DNA of 64,000 nucleotides, taken from assembly GCF_007747445.1 (NCBI RefSeq), contig NZ_CP036425.1, positions 3,332,175-3,396,174 of the forward strand. Reading direction: 5' to 3'. Made by a program: the position numbers and the translations under genes. The stretch's first letter is position 1; every line of letters begins with the position of its first letter. A model generated the notes under the pieces. The model was not told the origin of the DNA and did not search any database. It saw only the letters and a list, made by a program, of their open reading frames with translations. Origin of the DNA: Poriferisphaera corsica (GTDB lineage: Bacteria > Planctomycetota > Phycisphaerae > Phycisphaerales > Phycisphaeraceae). Below, in pieces: positions 18,573 to 26,838 of the stretch.

Positions 18573-18580
18573 CCCCCCCC
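18573..18580 (-). repeat. Homopolymer tract (G8 on the gene strand)
   Basis: Eight consecutive Cs on the plus strand, i.e. G8 on the strand of eno, about 140 bases upstream of its start and 24 bases downstream of the nucleotidyltransferase stop. Such tracts are prone to slippage; functional meaning here is unproven. Confidence 0.6.
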
Positions 18581-18603
18581 TCCACACACACATATCCCCA
18601 TCA

Positions 18604-19500
18604 TTACCAATCCGTCACCGCATGTCGGCCGGTGTACCAGCTCATCTCACAATCCAGCTGATACAGCGACACCATCTCATCCGCCTCAAGCGCCCGTCGC
18701 CCACCGCCCAATCCTTCCCACCACGTCAACAATGAATGATAAAAATCATCCATCGCCTCATCACTCATTTCGCGCAGCAACCGCCCCGCTTTATCCTCAA
18801 TACCTACAGGCTTCTTAACTGCCCCCCTCACCTGCGTCATCAACTGCTTATGACATTCAAATACAATATCATTCTCAACCAATATCACACGCATCCCAAA
18901 CAGCACCACTTCCATCGCCGCCTTACTCTTCAAATACACTTCCCCCATCCGCTTACCTTCTTCCCAAAAACAATACCGATTCCCCTGCAACTGCGCCCAG
19001 AAAGACGCCATCTTTTCTTCATGCCTATCTCTCGCATAGACACCTGTCACCTCACCCAAAACATCCTGACCCCAAACACACATCACCCCGTCCACCCCAT
19101 TCATCGCTGGCTCACTCCCCTCCGCCATGACCCGCTCTACATACCCCACTGGCACATACCGCCCCTCCGCATAATTCTCCCAGCCCGGCAAGATATCAAA
19201 CCAAATAAATGAAACATCTCGCGCCACGCGCCTCCGCTCCCAGCTCGCCTCATCCAACACCACCATCAGGTCAACATCCGAGTCTACGCGCTCGCGACCC
19301 TTTGCAATCGACCCTCCCAAATAAACCGCCACAACCTGCTCGCCAACACCCTCCGCAATCGCCAACACCCGTCTCACGCCCGCCGCCAATGCAAGCCGAT
19401 GATGCTCATACTGAACCCGCGATTCCACCTTTGCCCACATCTTCGTATCAAACACATCGCAAAGCTCATCCCGCATCACATCAAAATCAATACCGCTCAT
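18604..19500 (-). CDS. Nucleotidyltransferase-domain protein
   Basis: 298 residues from the ATG at 19500. The N-terminal half carries a minimal nucleotidyltransferase signature, LGGSIAKGRERVDSDVDLMVVL (GGS-x9-DxD), the metal-binding core found in kanamycin nucleotidyltransferases and MNT-type proteins. The C-terminal half is helical with several Trp and Cys and no recognised domain. Substrate unknown; an upstream in-frame start at 19533 is less likely. The gene is 166 bases upstream of eno on the same strand but is separated from it by a poly-C tract. Confidence 0.78.
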   Translation of the reverse strand: MSGIDFDVMRDELCDVFDTKMWAKVESRVQYEHHRLALAAGVRRVLAIAEGVGEQVVAVYLGGSIAKGRERVDSDVDLMVVLDEASWERRRVARDVSFIWFDILPGWENYAEGRYVPVGYVERVMAEGSEPAMNGVDGVMCVWGQDVLGEVTGVYARDRHEEKMASFWAQLQGNRYCFWEEGKRMGEVYLKSKAAMEVVLFGMRVILVENDIVFECHKQLMTQVRGAVKKPVGIEDKAGRLLREMSDEAMDDFYHSLLTWWEGLGGGRRALEADEMVSLYQLDCEMSWYTGRHAVTDW

Positions 19501-19889
19501 CGCCCGTAGCTTTCTATCCCTCAAACCCGCCACGTCTAATCATACGCTGCATGTATGCAACAACAATATCAACACGGGCGCAGGACACAATGTATCATTG
19601 AGATACTAAGTTATAGAAGACTCAACCACCAGTTTTTTACACCCGATTCTTTGACATTTTATGACCATTTCTCACCAAAGTTTGCCCACAACTGATCAAA
19701 GTTTTCGATTCTTGAGCATAATTATTTTCCAGCCCAAATAGCACATCACCGCTTTTTCTATAACCAAAATTCATAACTCTTTGATGCAGACAGAGAATAT
19801 TATAAAAGCTGCGAAAAAGTCTTATTTTTTCGCAGCTTTTGGAATTTGTCTTTGTGCGCAAAGAGACGCATTCGTGCGCCCAAACGCGC
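19501..19889 (-). other. Intergenic with terminator only
   Basis: About 390 bases between the nucleotidyltransferase and the PEP-CTERM peptidase gene on the reverse strand. The only structure seen is the terminator at 19805-19840. A 74-codon reverse ORF at 19637-19861 overlaps that terminator and was not called. Confidence 0.4.
19805..19840 (-). terminator. Intrinsic terminator, 3' of PEP-CTERM peptidase
   Basis: AAAGCTGCGAAAAA and TTTTTCGCAGCTTT form a long stem (roughly 14 bp) around a short loop, with T-rich flanks on both strands; it follows the reverse-strand PEP-CTERM gene by about 50 bases. Confidence 0.8.
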
Positions 19890-21560
19890 TTATTTACGCC
19901 GTCTCAGCAAGGCCAAACCACCCAACAACATAAGACTTCCGCTCAATGGTTCTGGAATAACCGTCGCCACAAAGCTGTCATAAACACTCTGCTGCGCCGC
20001 ATCAAACGTCACATCCTGATACTGACTAAACATCAAAAGGTCATCCGCATCCACATCCCAATCGCCATCCCAATCACCCATCGCCCAACCCTTCATACCC
20101 TCATGGTAAGCAAGCTCACCTGTGAAGTTATTCATAAGTGCTGTGAAATCAAGATAATCCACATCACCATCCAGATCCGCATCACCATATTCCGTGCTTA
20201 AAATATCTCGCACCAGAAAATCAACATCCTTCTGTGTCACCAGCGTGCTGGTTGCAGCCAGATTAAAGATTTCCGCGTCCCCGCCAATGTTCTTGTACAG
20301 CAGATCAATATCAGACGCATTCACATCACCATCGATATTAAAATCGCCTGCCGCATCCGCGGTCATCGCAACCCGACCTGTCGAACGTAAATCGATGTGT
20401 ACGTGGTTGATATGAACACCCGACGAATCGCCGACCGCGTAGGCATTCAAACCAAGCACATCCATACGGTCATTAAACGCATCACGGATATCCGTATTAC
20501 TGATAATCATCTTGTATGCTTCAACACCAGTCGCCGCATTAACTACGAAGGCTTCCATCGTATCAACAACCCATTTCTCACTACTGCTGAGCGTGCCGTT
20601 ACCCCAGTTCATCGCACTACCAGGAATATTCAGATCAACATCCATGCCCCCTTGATGGGTTTGATGCCACGCCGATGAACCGTAACCGTCATCCGTTGAA
20701 AGCGCGTTGTAGGTTTGCGTGCCTGATGCCGCTGCCGACGCCGCCACAATCGTGTCGACCGTCCAGCTTGTTGCCCATCGCTCTGGCTGCGGGGTTGCAC
20801 CAGAGCGAGCCCCTGTTCCGGGATCGCGGCCGGGAAGAATATCGAAGTTGCCGTTGCCGTTATTGATACTGAAATAGCCGGTTTGCGGATCTGGATCAAT
20901 GAGTTCAACCCAAGACGGTGCGTTGGCTGCGTTGAGCCATGCGGTGGTGTTGGGGCCGACAACGCCGTCCATGTTGGCTGGCTTGCTGTTGCTAAATGAG
21001 GCTTGGAATAGTTTGACCGCTGAAGTGGAGGATGGGCCATAATCGCCGTCAACAACAAGTGAATCGCCGCCCTGACGTGGGTAACCGAAATAGTTGAGAC
21101 GATGCTGCTGACCGGCGACGGAGACTTTGTCATCCGCATCAACGACCGCGCCGCGCCCCGCACCCGTATATCCTTCACGTACCGTCACTTCGAACGATTT
21201 CTGCACACCGTCTACGAGCACATTGCCGGTGAGCGTGCCTTGAAAACCTTTTGCATTGAGATTGAGGTCGTTGCTGGTGGTGCCGACGGCATCCGGAACG
21301 ATGAAAAACTTGCCGGTGTTAGTGAAGCTAGCGCCAGTCCAGTTGGTGGTGCTGGGTACATCGAAACCTGGCGCATTATTGAAAGTGAGGCCGGTGAAGT
21401 TGCTGCCGCTACCGAAAGCTGCGGCCAGATCAATGGCTATGACATCACCCGTGCGGCCATAAAAATCGGCATCTGTATCGTAAACATTTGCTGTTGCTGC
21501 AGTTGAAGCTCCCAAAACCGCACATAACGCTGCAATACCTAAAGGTTTATTCAAACTCAT
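19890..21560 (-). CDS. PEP-CTERM protein with LAS peptidase and dockerin
   Basis: 556 residues in five parts: signal peptide (1-24); an N-terminal beta-rich region; a peptidoglycan-binding-like segment (about 152-215, with YFGYPRQGGDSLVVDGDYGP, FQASF and DGVVGPNTTAWLN); a LAS-type (M15/M74) peptidase with WHQTHQGGMDVDLN near 301 and HINHVHIDLR near 384, giving the H..D and HxH zinc ligands; three calcium-type dockerin repeats (about 405-510: GDFNIDGDVNASDID, GDADLDGDVDYLDF, GDWDGDWDVDADD); and a PEP-CTERM tail ending LLRRRK. It is probably exported, sorted by an exosortase, and cuts peptide cross-links in the wall. An AAGGATC ribosome-binding site precedes the ATG. Peptidase class is a strong match by ligands, not tested. 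Confidence 0.82.
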   Translation of the reverse strand: MSLNKPLGIAALCAVLGASTAATANVYDTDADFYGRTGDVIAIDLAAAFGSGSNFTGLTFNNAPGFDVPSTTNWTGASFTNTGKFFIVPDAVGTTSNDLNLNAKGFQGTLTGNVLVDGVQKSFEVTVREGYTGAGRGAVVDADDKVSVAGQQHRLNYFGYPRQGGDSLVVDGDYGPSSTSAVKLFQASFSNSKPANMDGVVGPNTTAWLNAANAPSWVELIDPDPQTGYFSINNGNGNFDILPGRDPGTGARSGATPQPERWATSWTVDTIVAASAAASGTQTYNALSTDDGYGSSAWHQTHQGGMDVDLNIPGSAMNWGNGTLSSSEKWVVDTMEAFVVNAATGVEAYKMIISNTDIRDAFNDRMDVLGLNAYAVGDSSGVHINHVHIDLRSTGRVAMTADAAGDFNIDGDVNASDIDLLYKNIGGDAEIFNLAATSTLVTQKDVDFLVRDILSTEYGDADLDGDVDYLDFTALMNNFTGELAYHEGMKGWAMGDWDGDWDVDADDLLMFSQYQDVTFDAAQQSVYDSFVATVIPEPLSGSLMLLGGLALLRRRK

Positions 21561-21648
21561 CGTTCTTGATCCTTATCCGGTAGTCATGGTCAATTCTCTG
21601 ATGTCGCGCAAACAAAACGATCGCGCATCAGTGCCTCCTGTCGTTTCC

Positions 21649-21657
21649 GGGGGGGGG
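21649..21657. repeat. G9 homopolymer tract
   Basis: Nine Gs on the plus strand about 90 bases upstream of the PEP-CTERM peptidase start, in its leader. Replication slippage here would change leader length; no functional evidence. Confidence 0.6.
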
Positions 21658-22233
21658 AGGAGGCGCTGATCTTTTCTACGAAGCCACACATATACGATGA
21701 GATTGCGGATGCTCTCTCAACCCATCCACAACTAAATATATCTCCTGATCGCTTAACCACAAGAAAATTTCGCGCGATTGTTCTATAAAACCATCCTGCA
21801 ACATAGGCCACCCATTCTCGCCTTCCCCACCCCCCATGCCCCCCTAATTTACCATATCAGACTGATTCGATGTCCTTCTAAAACACACAGGCTTATGCAA
21901 CTTCGTGCTCACCATGCAATCGAAAAGAAAACACATCAAGCGATTGAAAATAAATACAAAAAAGTCCTCAAAACAATACGGATACATGTTGATGATTATT
22001 GCGATATATTGTTAAGTTTTTTCTGTAATGAATCAATGAAACGCTCGTATTTACCCGTATTATTCGCATTAAATGCATAATTTTTATTGGCGCGATCTAT
22101 AACTCGGGTTAAACTTACCGCGCTTGTTAATCGAGTTCGTCTGTGTTGTATCATTTCATTTTTACGAACTTGTAAGCTGTTTTGTGTGAATCATCTTTTT
22201 AACCCTCTGCGCATTGTTTTCACAATCAATCAC

Positions 22234-22247
22234 TTGATCAATATCAA
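22234..22247. promoter_or_regulatory. FNR/Dnr-type palindrome
   Basis: TTGATCAATATCAA is an exact match to the TTGATnnnnATCAA consensus of the FNR/DNR group of oxygen- or nitric-oxide-responsive regulators. It lies about 298 bases upstream of the forward PEP-CTERM gene and about 674 bases upstream of the divergent one. Such matches occur by chance, and the regulator is not in the window, so this is a candidate only. Confidence 0.35.
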
Positions 22248-22544
22248 GGTTTATTGCTTTGTTTTGTGTGACATTCAGGTTACACAAGATTGACTTGGCT
22301 AATTTCTTCATAGCTGAGATTGATTGATATATCAGTACATTCAAAGTGTATTTTAATTTGATATATAACAAATACAGACGTACATGAGGCATTTATTTAT
22401 TAGTTTTATATTCGCTCATTGCGATATGGATAAATTTGAGGGCAGAATAATTGTATGGCATGCAGCGCACTCCTACATAGACGGTGCATGCCTGGGAGAT
22501 AGCGGAGACACATTTAATTTTGATCCAAGAGAGGAACGAAAAGT

Positions 22545-23438
22545 ATGAAGACGAAAACACTAGGATTATGCGCCGGTATAGCGGCGGGTTTGGGATTTGC
22601 AGCTAGCGTTGATGCGGCGGTACTGTTTGAGGAATCATTTGATTCTGAGGCCGCAGCAAAAGTCAACGCAACGAATTTGGGCCAAAATTCGATCGATTAT
22701 GTCGACTATTCAAACTTTAGCGTAGACGGCACTGCGTTCTCGATCGGCTCAGCTCAAACAGGTATGGGAACGAACGGTGTGCTCATCCGTAGCAATTATG
22801 ATGAGGGCGTGAATTCCGGCGTCCAGTTTTATGCACTTGAAGGATTGGCATCAGATGCTGCAGCTTTGAAATCGTTCAATGGCAATTACATTATGAAATG
22901 GGACACATGGCAAAACATGGGTGTACCCCTGGCAGCCACTGGCTCGACTGAATGGTCAACCTATGGTGTTGGCCGTGATGCGGATACATACAACGGTTAT
23001 GCAAATGCATCATTCCAAGGTACCTGGGGTGTTAACCTGACCGGTGGTGATTTTAATACATGGGATTATCGAATTGCTGTAGACGGCACCGTGGAAGCGG
23101 AAATAAACAATGAGTCGGCTGAGGCGACGGCGGCGTTCCCAAGCAACGATATTGTGGGTACACCTATCAACGCATGGACTCACTGGGAATTAGTTGTTGA
23201 CGGTGACAGTGACAATGTGAAGCTATACGCAAACGGTGAAATGCTGTTTGACATTACGTCGGCTGTAACTGATGGCTATGCGTACATTGGCTATTCAGAC
23301 CGTTATAGTTCGGTCAATAGTGATCCTGTCAATACATGGGCCATTTTGGATAACTTAAAGATTACTGACATTCCTGAGCCTGCTTCATTGGCATTGTTTG
23401 GCTTAGGCGGGTTGGCGATGCTTCGTCGTCGTAAGTAA
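22545..23438 (+). CDS. PEP-CTERM protein (paralog A)
   Basis: 297 residues with an N-terminal signal peptide (about 1-24) and a C-terminal sorting tail (IPEPASLALFGLGGLAMLRRRK). The body is beta-rich with Gly, Asn and aromatic residues and the segments WDTWQNMG, WELVVDGDSDNVKLYANGEMLFDI, which look like a concanavalin/LamG-type sandwich, but no catalytic residues are evident. It is followed by a terminator whose upstream sequence is shared with the next gene. It is likely exported and exosortase-sorted. The paralog immediately downstream is the best comparison. Confidence 0.85.
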   Translation: MKTKTLGLCAGIAAGLGFAASVDAAVLFEESFDSEAAAKVNATNLGQNSIDYVDYSNFSVDGTAFSIGSAQTGMGTNGVLIRSNYDEGVNSGVQFYALEGLASDAAALKSFNGNYIMKWDTWQNMGVPLAATGSTEWSTYGVGRDADTYNGYANASFQGTWGVNLTGGDFNTWDYRIAVDGTVEAEINNESAEATAAFPSNDIVGTPINAWTHWELVVDGDSDNVKLYANGEMLFDITSAVTDGYAYIGYSDRYSSVNSDPVNTWAILDNLKITDIPEPASLALFGLGGLAMLRRRK

Positions 23439-24079
23439 TGACTGAGAATTGCTGCATGATTATCACAAAACACAATCATCTTGTGTATGCGGCTTAAAAA
23501 TAGACCACTCAACCCAATGGCCGTCGAGCGTACATGCGTTCGGCGGTTTTTTTTGATATCGCATATGATGATATTTATGAGCCATGTGGATCACGATAAT
23601 TAAGCATTTCGAAGCCTTGCAACAGCGTCAAAGTGAATCCATTCTGGATTGTGATCTATAAGAGGTATAAAAAAAATGAACATTACTGCCTAATTTAACC
23701 TTCGTACGATTTCACGGCGATTGGCAGCCCCATGGCGCATGTGATGCGTGTTTTGATCACGTTAATTCTTCATAATCAACTGGTTACACATGTATTCACA
23801 TGAGTGTGGTAAAAACGACATTCGTACACTTTTTAATTCGCGCTTATGCGCTCATTATGTTAGAATTTTTCGACCTTAATTCTATAACTTTTTGCTTGGC
23901 AACGATTAATTTCAGGTGTAACATTCATATCGACTAAGACACTTACCTAGATTTTTCTACTTATTTTTTTCAATTAATTCTGGCGTTTCAGCTATCAAGC
24001 TTTAAATGATATTTATTGTTCGCAAAGTCATTTCGTGCGAGCACACTCGGAGACTTTTTAAGAGAGAGGCATATTAATC
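23439..24079. other. Intergenic between tandem paralogs
   Basis: 641 bases holding the terminator of the first paralog and a leader for the second; no ORF. TTGATCACGTTAA at 23753-23765 is a degenerate relative of the FNR-like palindrome, and GGTTACACA occurs here (23782-23790) and upstream of paralog A (22278-22286). Nothing else is seen. Confidence 0.4.
23521..23554 (+). terminator. Intrinsic terminator of paralog A
   Basis: CCGTCGAGCG and CGTTCGGCGG form a stem around TACATG, followed by eight Ts. The 25 bases at 23503-23527 are identical to those at 25096-25120 after paralog B. Confidence 0.92.
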
Positions 24080-25057
24080 ATGAAATCTATGTTTACTACA
24101 GGCGCGCTTTTAGCAGCAACATTGGCTTTTGCAGGCTCAGCATCGGCAGCGGTTTTGTTTGAATCTGATCTAAGTTCAGCAGAAGCTTCCAAGTTTGCAG
24201 TTGCAGGTACGGCAGACAGTGCTGCACAATTTGGTTTTGATTACAGCGCATTAGGTATTGAAGCTGCACCTAACGGTAGCGGCGACACGGTTGGCCTTCG
24301 TTTGGCAGCAAACATGAGTGCTGGCGCTGCGCATGAAGTCGCAGTTGTCACAAACCAATCATTCAGCGGCAAATACATCGTCAAATTTGACGCATGGGCG
24401 AACGTGAACGGCCCATTCCCCGGCGGCGGCGGCGGCTCAACTGAATTCTTCGGTGGTGTTGTTGGTCACGATGGCGTGACAGCTGGCCGTAATGGTGCAG
24501 GCTTATTGATCACTGGTGATGCTGGTTCAGCACGTGATATTCGCGGTTACAAAGATGCGGGCGAGCAAGACATTGCTAGCGGGCAGTACGCTGTAACAAG
24601 TCAGAACCAAGACGCTTTGGTTCCGATCTTCGGTCACGGCGACCAAGGTTATGCCGCTCCAATTTGGCAGCAGGAAAACTACACACAACAGAACGGCTCA
24701 GCTATCAAAGATAGCGAGGGTATCCCAACTGGTGAGTTTAACGACCCGAATTTGTATGCCGGTGCCGCGGGTTTTGCATGGCACGCATTTGAAGCAGTCG
24801 TAGATTCGGAAGCTGGTACCGTGAAGTGGGCTCTTGATGGTGTAGATATCATCACGATCGACAGCAATATAGGCAGTGCGGTTGCGACTGACGGTAAAGC
24901 TGGCTTGCTCTATATGGACCTATTCGGTTCAGTGTCAGATAATGCTGATTTGAGCTTCGGCGTGTTTGATAACTTTGTTATCACAGACGTGCCAGAACCT
25001 GCATCACTGGCACTGTTCGGTCTTGGTGGTTTGGCAATGCTGCGTCGTCGTAAATAA
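24080..25057 (+). CDS. PEP-CTERM protein (paralog B)
   Basis: 325 residues, signal peptide (1-23) and the same sorting tail as paralog A (VPEPASLALFGLGGLAMLRRRK). The alignment by eye follows through KYIVKFDAWANVNG versus NYIMKWDTWQNMG, WHAFEAVVDSEAGTVKWALDG and the final 20 residues. It adds a loop with a poly-Gly stretch (GGGGG) near residue 115 and a longer insert in the middle. A GAGAGAGG ribosome-binding site is present. Predicted to be secreted and possibly cell-surface bound; no enzymatic motif seen. Confidence 0.85.
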   Translation: MKSMFTTGALLAATLAFAGSASAAVLFESDLSSAEASKFAVAGTADSAAQFGFDYSALGIEAAPNGSGDTVGLRLAANMSAGAAHEVAVVTNQSFSGKYIVKFDAWANVNGPFPGGGGGSTEFFGGVVGHDGVTAGRNGAGLLITGDAGSARDIRGYKDAGEQDIASGQYAVTSQNQDALVPIFGHGDQGYAAPIWQQENYTQQNGSAIKDSEGIPTGEFNDPNLYAGAAGFAWHAFEAVVDSEAGTVKWALDGVDIITIDSNIGSAVATDGKAGLLYMDLFGSVSDNADLSFGVFDNFVITDVPEPASLALFGLGGLAMLRRRK

Positions 25058-25113
25058 TGACGCACTAAGCAAGGGTTTGCTTACCAATACAATTTGACCA
25101 CTCAACCCAATGG

Positions 25114-25142
25114 CCGTCGAACCTCTTGGTTCGGCGGTTTTT
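25114..25142 (+). terminator. Intrinsic terminator of paralog B
   Basis: CCGTCGAACC and GGTTCGGCGG form a 10-bp stem with a short loop, followed by five Ts. It is preceded by the same 25-base sequence found before the terminator of paralog A. Confidence 0.92.
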
Positions 25143-25605
25143 CATTTGTATAGATGTGCAAAACTTAGCTTTACCGCGTGTATCGCGAATAAAGGGTGAA
25201 AATTGGAGAAAAAGATTGCCTTATCGGTTGTTTTAACTTTAAATGTGTATAGATGTGATCCCAATTCTTAGCGCTATGTGTTGTGTATTAGTCTTTGAAC
25301 GGTCTATCTGAAGTAGCACTGCTTTGCATTTCTATTAGAGCAGTGTTTTAGGTTGTATTGATTGAATGAAAAATCATACATTGTCCTGCACGCGACAGGT
25401 TTTGGTGCAACTTTGAATTTTGATGTGTACGTAACAAATCAGTGGCGGCTTCTCATTTGGTATTAATGTGCAATGTGCGGCGAAGCCATTTGATAAGACG
25501 GGCACATCACAATCAAAATCTGCTGAAACCATGCGATGGGTTAGCGTTTGGTGGCGAAATCGTGTGCTGTTCGTGTAACACTTGGTTATTGCGTGGAGGC
25601 TACCT
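25143..25605. other. Intergenic upstream of octaheme operon
   Basis: About 460 bases with no convincing ORF. A 168-codon reverse ORF at 25374-25880 overlaps the start of the octaheme gene and has no family look. No palindrome or hairpin was noticed. The promoter of the downstream operon must lie here but could not be defined. Confidence 0.35.
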
Positions 25606-26838
25606 GTGACATTTCGAGCAATATTTACAGCGGTTATCGTTGCAAGCGCATTATTGTTGGTCGTTTTGATGGTCAACTCGAGACGGCCTGAGATTGAGGT
25701 GGCACAGCCAACGGTTGATCTTGTACGTGCATCTGGGAAGTGTGCGGAATGCCATTCGCGCGAGACGCATGCGATTGTATTTGAGTATTCGTTGTCTGGG
25801 CATGCGAAGGCGAAGGTGAATTGTTTGGAATGCCACCAGGCTTTGCCGGGCCAGCAGAAGATGGAACATCGTGGGTTCATTATTGCGAACCGATTGACTT
25901 CTAAAAATTGTTCGCAATGTCATGCACAGCAATATGACCAATTTTTGAGATCCAGACATGCGGCACCGGCATGGGCAGCAGTGAAAGGGCCGGATGACTT
26001 TACGGCTGAACAGATTTTGTTTGCTGAAAAATATCACAAAGGGGCGGTTAAACGGCCTGCGAACAAGTTGGCGGCTTTAGAGGGCGGACCTGCGATCGAA
26101 GTGGGGTGCGCGAAGTGTCATAACATTGGGAAGCCGAACCTGGACGGATCCATTGGGACGTGTACAGCATGTCATGCTCGTCATGCATCGTCGGTTGAGT
26201 TGGCGAGATTGCCGCAAACGTGTGGGCAGTGCCATATGGGGCCGGATCACTCGCAGATTGAGATTTACAACGAATCTAAGCACGGCGTGCTGTTTAACCA
26301 ACAGCGAGGGATCATGGATTTGAAGGCGAAGCCGGGAACGCTGACAACGAATGATATGCCGGTACCGACGTGCGCAACGTGCCACATGTCGGGGCTTAAC
26401 GGGTTGAAATCGACGCATGACACGTCGGAGCGTTTGTCATATTGGCTGTTTGCGCCAGTATCAGAAAAACGACCTAACTACACGTTAGCTCAGGCGAATA
26501 TGCAAGATGTCTGTAAACAGTGCCACACTGCACCATATGTTGAACGTTTTTACCAAGAAGCAGAATCGGTTGTTGATGCAACAAACGTGAAGATTGGTAA
26601 GGCTCGCGATCAGATGCTGAAATTAAAAGCGGATGGCTTACTGGAACATGCGCCTTTCTCGCAGGAAATTGATTTTGTGTATTTTGATATGTGGCATTAC
26701 TTCGGCCGCACAGCAAAACATGGTGCATTTATGGGCGGTGCTGACTTTGTGCAATGGCATGGGAATTATGAATTGCTGCACTCGCAGGTCATGCTTGACG
26801 AATTGGCGAAGAAGTTAGAAGAAGAGCATGAGAAATGA
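25606..26838 (+). CDS. Octaheme cytochrome c, HAO-like
   Basis: 410 residues from a GTG at 25606 that has GTGGAGG six bases upstream (a TTG at 25582 is the alternative). A single N-terminal membrane helix (about 6-23) leads to eight CxxCH heme c sites: CAECH, CLECH, CSQCH, CAKCH, CTACH, CGQCH, CATCH and CKQCH. The C-terminus carries a WHYFGRTAKHGAFMGG and GGADFVQWHGNYELL block that marks the hydroxylamine oxidoreductase family. These enzymes oxidise hydroxylamine/hydrazine or, in the reverse-HAO group, reduce nitrite or hydroxylamine. Whether the cross-linking Tyr of P460 heme is present was not resolvable by eye, so direction is open. Its stop overlaps the next start (ATGA). Confidence 0.88.
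   Translation: MTFRAIFTAVIVASALLLVVLMVNSRRPEIEVAQPTVDLVRASGKCAECHSRETHAIVFEYSLSGHAKAKVNCLECHQALPGQQKMEHRGFIIANRLTSKNCSQCHAQQYDQFLRSRHAAPAWAAVKGPDDFTAEQILFAEKYHKGAVKRPANKLAALEGGPAIEVGCAKCHNIGKPNLDGSIGTCTACHARHASSVELARLPQTCGQCHMGPDHSQIEIYNESKHGVLFNQQRGIMDLKAKPGTLTTNDMPVPTCATCHMSGLNGLKSTHDTSERLSYWLFAPVSEKRPNYTLAQANMQDVCKQCHTAPYVERFYQEAESVVDATNVKIGKARDQMLKLKADGLLEHAPFSQEIDFVYFDMWHYFGRTAKHGAFMGGADFVQWHGNYELLHSQVMLDELAKKLEEEHEK

Larger units (their letters stand above)
21561..22544. other. Divergent intergenic region
   Basis: 984 bases between two divergent PEP-CTERM genes. It is AT-rich and lacks a convincing ORF. Seen features: a G9 run at 21649-21657 in the leader of the peptidase gene, a perfect FNR-type palindrome at 22234-22247, and a 7-bp hairpin (GCATGCA and TGCATGC, about 22459-22492) just upstream of the forward gene. 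No other element was recognised. Confidence 0.5.

Noticed and set aside
19637-19861. 74-codon reverse ORF
   Set aside because: Overlaps the terminator after the PEP-CTERM peptidase and has no ribosome-binding site.
25374-25880. 168-codon reverse ORF
   Set aside because: Overlaps the start of the octaheme gene and lacks any family resemblance.
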